A DNA stretch of 64,000 nt from contig URBK01000012.1 in assembly GCA_900546065.1 (NCBI GenBank), positions 23,283 through 87,282 on the forward strand, written 5' to 3'. Positions 61,701 to 64,000 of this stretch are shown here, piece after piece. A program made the position numbers and the translations under genes. This DNA comes from an uncultured Alistipes sp. (GTDB lineage Bacteria > Bacteroidota > Bacteroidia > Bacteroidales > Rikenellaceae). The notes below the pieces were generated by a model. The model was not told the origin of the DNA, did no database searches, and saw only the letters and a list, made by a program, of their open reading frames with translations. The stretch's first letter is position 1, and each line of letters begins with the position of its first letter.

Positions 61701-62274
61701 GAGCCGCATCGTCGATCACCTCGATCTTCTGGATCTCATGCGAGGTGCGGAATCCGTCGAAGAAGTGCAGGAACGGAACACGGGCCTTCAGTGCCACGAT
61801 GTGGGCAACGCCCGCCAGATCCATCACCTCCTGAACAGACGAGGTTGCCAGCATGGCAAAACCCGTCTGGCGCGTAGCCATAACATCCTGATGGTCGCCG
61901 AAGATCGAGAGCGACTGTGCGGCCAGCGCACGTGCCGATACGTGGAACACGCCCGGAAGCAGCTCACCCGAGATCTTGTACATGTTGGGGATCATCAGCA
62001 GCAAGCCCTGCGATGCGGTGAACGTCGAGGTGAGGGCACCGCTCTGCAACGAGCCGTGTACGGCACCTGCGGCACCGGCCTCCGACTGCATCTCGACGAC
62101 CTTCACCGTCTCGCCGAACATGTTTTTCTGACCCTGCGCGGCCCACTCGTCGACAAGTTCGGCCATCGTAGAGGAGGGTGTGATGGGATATATGGCAGCT
62201 ACCTCAGAAAACTTATAGGCTATGTGAGCCGCTGCATAATTTCCGTCACAAGTGATAAATTTCTTCTCTGACAT
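58744..62274 (-). CDS. nifJ: Pyruvate:ferredoxin (flavodoxin) oxidoreductase
   Basis: Oxidises pyruvate with CoA to acetyl-CoA and CO2, reducing ferredoxin; central to anaerobic metabolism. From MSEKKFITCDGNYAAAH the homodimer-type chain has 1176 residues, standard length. The N-terminal pyrimidine domain has YPITPSSTMAELVDEWA. Two [4Fe-4S] sites lie in CIQCNQCSYVCPHAA and CTGCGNCVDVCPAKNKALVM, and a further cluster ligand set starts at CAGCGETPY. The TPP site is GDGWGYDIGYGGVDH with NTGGQSSKATPIGA. The reading to 62358 has no support. It is a single-gene unit ending at a strong terminator. Confidence 0.97.
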   Translation of the reverse strand: MSEKKFITCDGNYAAAHIAYKFSEVAAIYPITPSSTMAELVDEWAAQGQKNMFGETVKVVEMQSEAGAAGAVHGSLQSGALTSTFTASQGLLLMIPNMYKISGELLPGVFHVSARALAAQSLSIFGDHQDVMATRQTGFAMLATSSVQEVMDLAGVAHIVALKARVPFLHFFDGFRTSHEIQKIEVIDDAALTSLFDMDALKAFRARALNPEHPVTRGTAQNPDIYFQTREASNKFYNAVPDMVAETMAAISKITGRTYKPFTYYGAPDAENVIVAMGSVNETIKECIDYLATQGRKVGLITVHLYRPFSEKYFFDAVPASVKRICVLDRTKEPGANGEPLYLDVKDMFYGKAQQPLIIGGRYGLSSKDTTPAQILAVVENLFSAEPKDHFTVGINDDVTNLSLPIGEEISLAKPGTFEALFFGLGSDGTVGANKNSIKIIGGSTDKYCQAYFSYDSKKSGGYTSSHLRFGDNPIRSPYLVTTPDFVACHVPSYVDKYDVLKGLKKGGSFLLNSVHDAATTCATLPDHMKVYMAKNNINFYIINATKIAAELGLGSRTNTIMQSAFFKIANVIPFEKAVEEMKHAILKSYGKKGEDIVNMNYAAVDAGGNAVEKVEVPAEWANIEVKDASHGVDMSRPEFVRKVVDPINALKGDDLPVSAFNGREDGTWDNGTAAYEKRGIAVNVPEWIVDNCIQCNQCSYVCPHAAIRPFLATEEEAAATGLPWKQGLGETKAYKFRVQVSPLDCTGCGNCVDVCPAKNKALVMKPLESQMQQAENWQKITSTIGYKQGVVDTTKTVKNSQFSQPLFEFSGACAGCGETPYIKAITQLFGDKMMVANATGCTSIYSGSAPSTPYCTNAKGQGPAWANSLFEDNAEFGLGMHIGVEKLRDRIQKYMEQAIAECQQCSDELKGVMKEWIENRGSSSKSAEVTARLVPMMEACGCDTCKKILEMKDWLVKKSQWIIGGDGWGYDIGYGGVDHVLASGADVNILVVDTEVYSNTGGQSSKATPIGAVAKFASSGKRIRKKDLGAMAMTYGYVYVAQVSIGGSQNQLLNVLKEAEAYPGPSLVIAYAPCINHGIKGGMTRTQTVGKEAVACGYWHLWHYNPELEQQGKNPFVLDSKEPDWSKFQEFLMKEVRYTSLKKAFPAEADELFRAAEENAKWRYNNYKRLSMMEY

Positions 62275-62354
62275 ACTAAATTGCAATTTTGTGTATTTTA
62301 TGAATTTTCGTGTGAATTCCAATCTGTCTGCGGAAAACGAAATTCCGAATTGCC

Positions 62355-62362
62355 GCAAAGTT
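62355..62362 (-). promoter_or_regulatory. -7 promoter element for nifJ
   Basis: TAACTTTG on the minus strand, 80 bases before the ATG. A good TTG at -33 was not found. Confidence 0.6.
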
Positions 62363-62507
62363 ACAAAATTCTAATCTTTTTTCATACACTTTTACGCACT
62401 AAAAACAGCACACCGACAAGAGTGTCATAATACACAGTACGACAGCCCCTCACGGCCGTATGCCGACAACGGCGGCGCCTGTGCCGACCGTCCCGCGCAC
62501 GACATCT

Positions 62508-63512
62508 CTACCGTCTGTGACGCCACTCATCGGCCGTCAGCCGCAGGAAATGCTCCGTACGCAGGTCGCCCAGCGGCGAGAGCTTTCCGGTCTCGGTATG
62601 ATGGAACGTGAAGCCGCACTTCTCCATCACACGCCGTGACGGATCATTGCCGTCATAGTGTCCGCACCATACGGCATCGAGGCCCAGATCATCGAAACAA
62701 CGCTCCAACAGCCGATCGACAGCCTCCGGAATCAAGCCCTGCCCCCAATATGGCGTGCCGATCCAGTACCCGATCTCGGCCTCGCCATCGGAAATAGAGG
62801 CGCTGTGCGTACCGTCCGAGAACATCAATCCTATGCTGCCGACAGGCTCACCCGTATCACGCAACACCACTGCGTATGTCTCGGGTGCTGCAAATACCGT
62901 ACGTATCGTCTCCAGACTTATCGCCTCCGACGTATGTGGCGCCCATCCGGCTACGGGCCCTATGCGCGGATCGCTCGCATATTTGAACAATGCGGCGGCA
63001 TCCTCCTCATGCCACGGACGGAGAACAAGACGCGCAGTCTCCATGTGCGGCTCCCGGCGGCGCATCATACGCAATACGGGATATGGATTTCCGAAATCGT
63101 CCGTCTCATCGCGACGGAACGTGCGGAACCCCATGCGCCGATAGAAATTCACAGCACGCGGGTTCTGCTCGTTTACATCCACATAGACGGCATCACAAGC
63201 CGCATCGGCCAACTCTACCAACCGCCTGCCGATACCGTGTCCCATGTAATCGGGCGAAAGAAATAGCATCTCGATCTTTCGGCCGTCGACACCCATGAAA
63301 CCTGCCGCACGACCGCCGTCATCTACAACAAACAATCGTTCAACCTGCTCCAGAGCCTCTCTGACGTGGGGCTTGAGGTACAATATATCCTGTTCCGTAA
63401 GGAACTTGTGGCTCGCACGCACCGAGTCACGCCATACACCGAGCAAAGCGAACACAAACCTGTCGGTTCGCTCCGATCTCGCAATCTCCGCTATAAACGG
63501 TATCACTGCCAT
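62508..63512 (-). CDS. Tandem GNAT acetyltransferase (two GNAT domains)
   Basis: The product has 334 residues from MAVIPFIAEIARSER. Domain 1 (about 1-150) has LFLSPDYMGHGIGRRLVELA (acetyl-CoA loop) and VNEQNPRAVNFYRRMGF, resembling YjaB-type GNATs. Domain 2 (about 156-334) has METARLVLRPWHEEDAAALF, EIGYWIGTPYWGQGLIPEAV and NDPSRRVMEKCGF, matching RimJ/RimL-type GNATs. The second domain starts with an internal Met in a normal GNAT start context, as if two genes had fused. No substrate is known. Confidence 0.9.
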   Translation of the reverse strand: MAVIPFIAEIARSERTDRFVFALLGVWRDSVRASHKFLTEQDILYLKPHVREALEQVERLFVVDDGGRAAGFMGVDGRKIEMLFLSPDYMGHGIGRRLVELADAACDAVYVDVNEQNPRAVNFYRRMGFRTFRRDETDDFGNPYPVLRMMRRREPHMETARLVLRPWHEEDAAALFKYASDPRIGPVAGWAPHTSEAISLETIRTVFAAPETYAVVLRDTGEPVGSIGLMFSDGTHSASISDGEAEIGYWIGTPYWGQGLIPEAVDRLLERCFDDLGLDAVWCGHYDGNDPSRRVMEKCGFTFHHTETGKLSPLGDLRTEHFLRLTADEWRHRR

Positions 63513-64000
63513 AGGACACAAAATTTATATGTAACAGGCCTTCCGGCACAAATCATTCCATCACACCCACCACGCGGCGACAAGATATCAAACGTAAATA
63601 AGACATAAGATCTCCCACGCCGAACTACACATCCCCACACGGTCGCCTCACCGCAACAATCACACAACAGCCACCACAGCAATGCTGAGGCCACATGCAA
63701 ATTTACTAATTAAATCGTATGGGTAATTCCGCAAAAACAAAAAAAGCCGCCACAGCAGAACATCGCATGGCCGCAGCAAACCAATCGAACAAATACAATA
63801 TAAATATATGTATACAAAGGTCACATCAGCTGCCGCCGTGTACTCGCGCCCCAGATCACAGATCACCATTCAAGTCTTCCTTACCTTCACCACGGCTACA
63901 ATTCCCTCATCCAGTTCCGCTACATAAGATGCTTGCACCGTTGCTATACGGGCACAAAAAAAGGTCAGACATCACTGTCTGACCTTGAAGAGGCGGCTAC
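63513..64000. other. Right-edge intergenic region with a promoter element and terminator
   Basis: About 490 bases without a supported gene. It holds TAAATTTG on the minus strand at 63705-63698, a candidate -7 element about 185 bases before the GNAT gene, and a terminator at 63961-63986 for a minus-strand gene beyond the window. A 65-codon frame at 63503-63700 overlaps the GNAT start, opens at TTG and is Cys/Trp-rich, so I do not call it. Confidence 0.5.
63957..63986 (-). terminator. Terminator for a gene beyond the right edge
   Basis: A perfect 11-bp stem AAGGTCAGACA/TGTCTGACCTT with loop TCAC. The A-run on its left gives a T-run on the minus strand, so it ends a minus-strand transcript coming from outside the window. 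Confidence 0.85.

Noticed and set aside
59629..62271. 880-codon plus-strand frame opposite nifJ
   Set aside because: Shadow of the pyruvate:ferredoxin oxidoreductase gene.
63503..63700. 65-codon minus-strand frame just after a TAAATTTG element
   Set aside because: Opens at TTG within the promoter element, overlaps the GNAT start, and is Cys/Trp-rich without motifs.
1..64000. CRISPR arrays, insertion sequences, integrases or prophage genes
   Set aside because: No regularly spaced direct repeats, terminal inverted repeats flanking a transposase, or phage structural genes were found.

Overview
The window looks like chromosomal DNA from a GC-rich gut Bacteroidales, most like Alistipes/Rikenellaceae. 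That placement rests on Bacteroidetes promoters (-33 TTTG/TTG, about 20 bases, then -7 TAnnTTTG) in front of many genes, near absence of Shine-Dalgarno sites, a succinate-to-propionate sodium-pump decarboxylase operon, pyruvate:ferredoxin oxidoreductase, glutamate decarboxylase, tryptophanase, a fimbrillin-like lipoprotein and lipoprotein glycosidases. Genus is an inference. No phage, transposase, integrase or CRISPR array was seen.

Layout. 1-4.2 kb: a GH78 rhamnosidase cut by the window edge, and a Xaa-His dipeptidase. 4.4-7.4 kb: the ribosomal operon rplM-rpsI-rpsB-tsf (minus strand) with a structured rpsB leader. 7.5-10.1 kb: thrB-thrC behind a threonine/valine-rich leader peptide and a candidate attenuator. 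10.8-13 kb: malic enzyme and a lipoprotein carrying two copies of a motif from the sodium-pump decarboxylase beta subunit. 13-19.1 kb: the methylmalonyl-CoA module (mce-mmdA-oadG-biotin carrier-mmdB, minus) with meaB divergent from it. 19.4-20.9 kb: a tryptophanase interrupted by one in-frame TAG. 20.9-28 kb: DUF5009 membrane protein, sirtuin coupled to an L,D-transpeptidase-like protein, SPFH/ribbon-helix-helix/membrane trio, endonuclease/phosphatase lipoprotein and glutamate decarboxylase. 27.8-28.3 kb: two tRNA-Pro genes separated by a purine-rich spacer. 28.3-35.2 kb: YIP1, DUF2089, an esterase-like hydrolase, a small membrane protein, an MBL-fold hydrolase and a GH31 glycosidase. 35.4-50.1 kb: housekeeping run plsC, parE, parC, aroK, murI, ftsK, lolA, gyrA and a TPR protein. 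50.3-53.4 kb: an ECF sigma factor unit facing a 38-residue peptide and a fimbrillin-like lipoprotein, with matching ECF-type promoters on both strands between them. 53.6-63.5 kb: orphan PqqD-like protein, recQ, a WRN-like exonuclease, rlmI, a beta-barrel protein, pyruvate:ferredoxin oxidoreductase and a double GNAT acetyltransferase.

How the genes fit together. Malic enzyme, the methylmalonyl-CoA decarboxylase complex, epimerase, MeaB and pyruvate:ferredoxin oxidoreductase belong to the anaerobic pyruvate/malate-succinate-propionate network, in which decarboxylation of methylmalonyl-CoA pumps sodium. The most unusual items are the divergent ECF promoter pair and its small peptide gene, the threonine leader/attenuator, the motif-sharing lipoprotein beside mmdB, the signal-less L,D-transpeptidase-like gene coupled to a sirtuin, and the interrupted tryptophanase.
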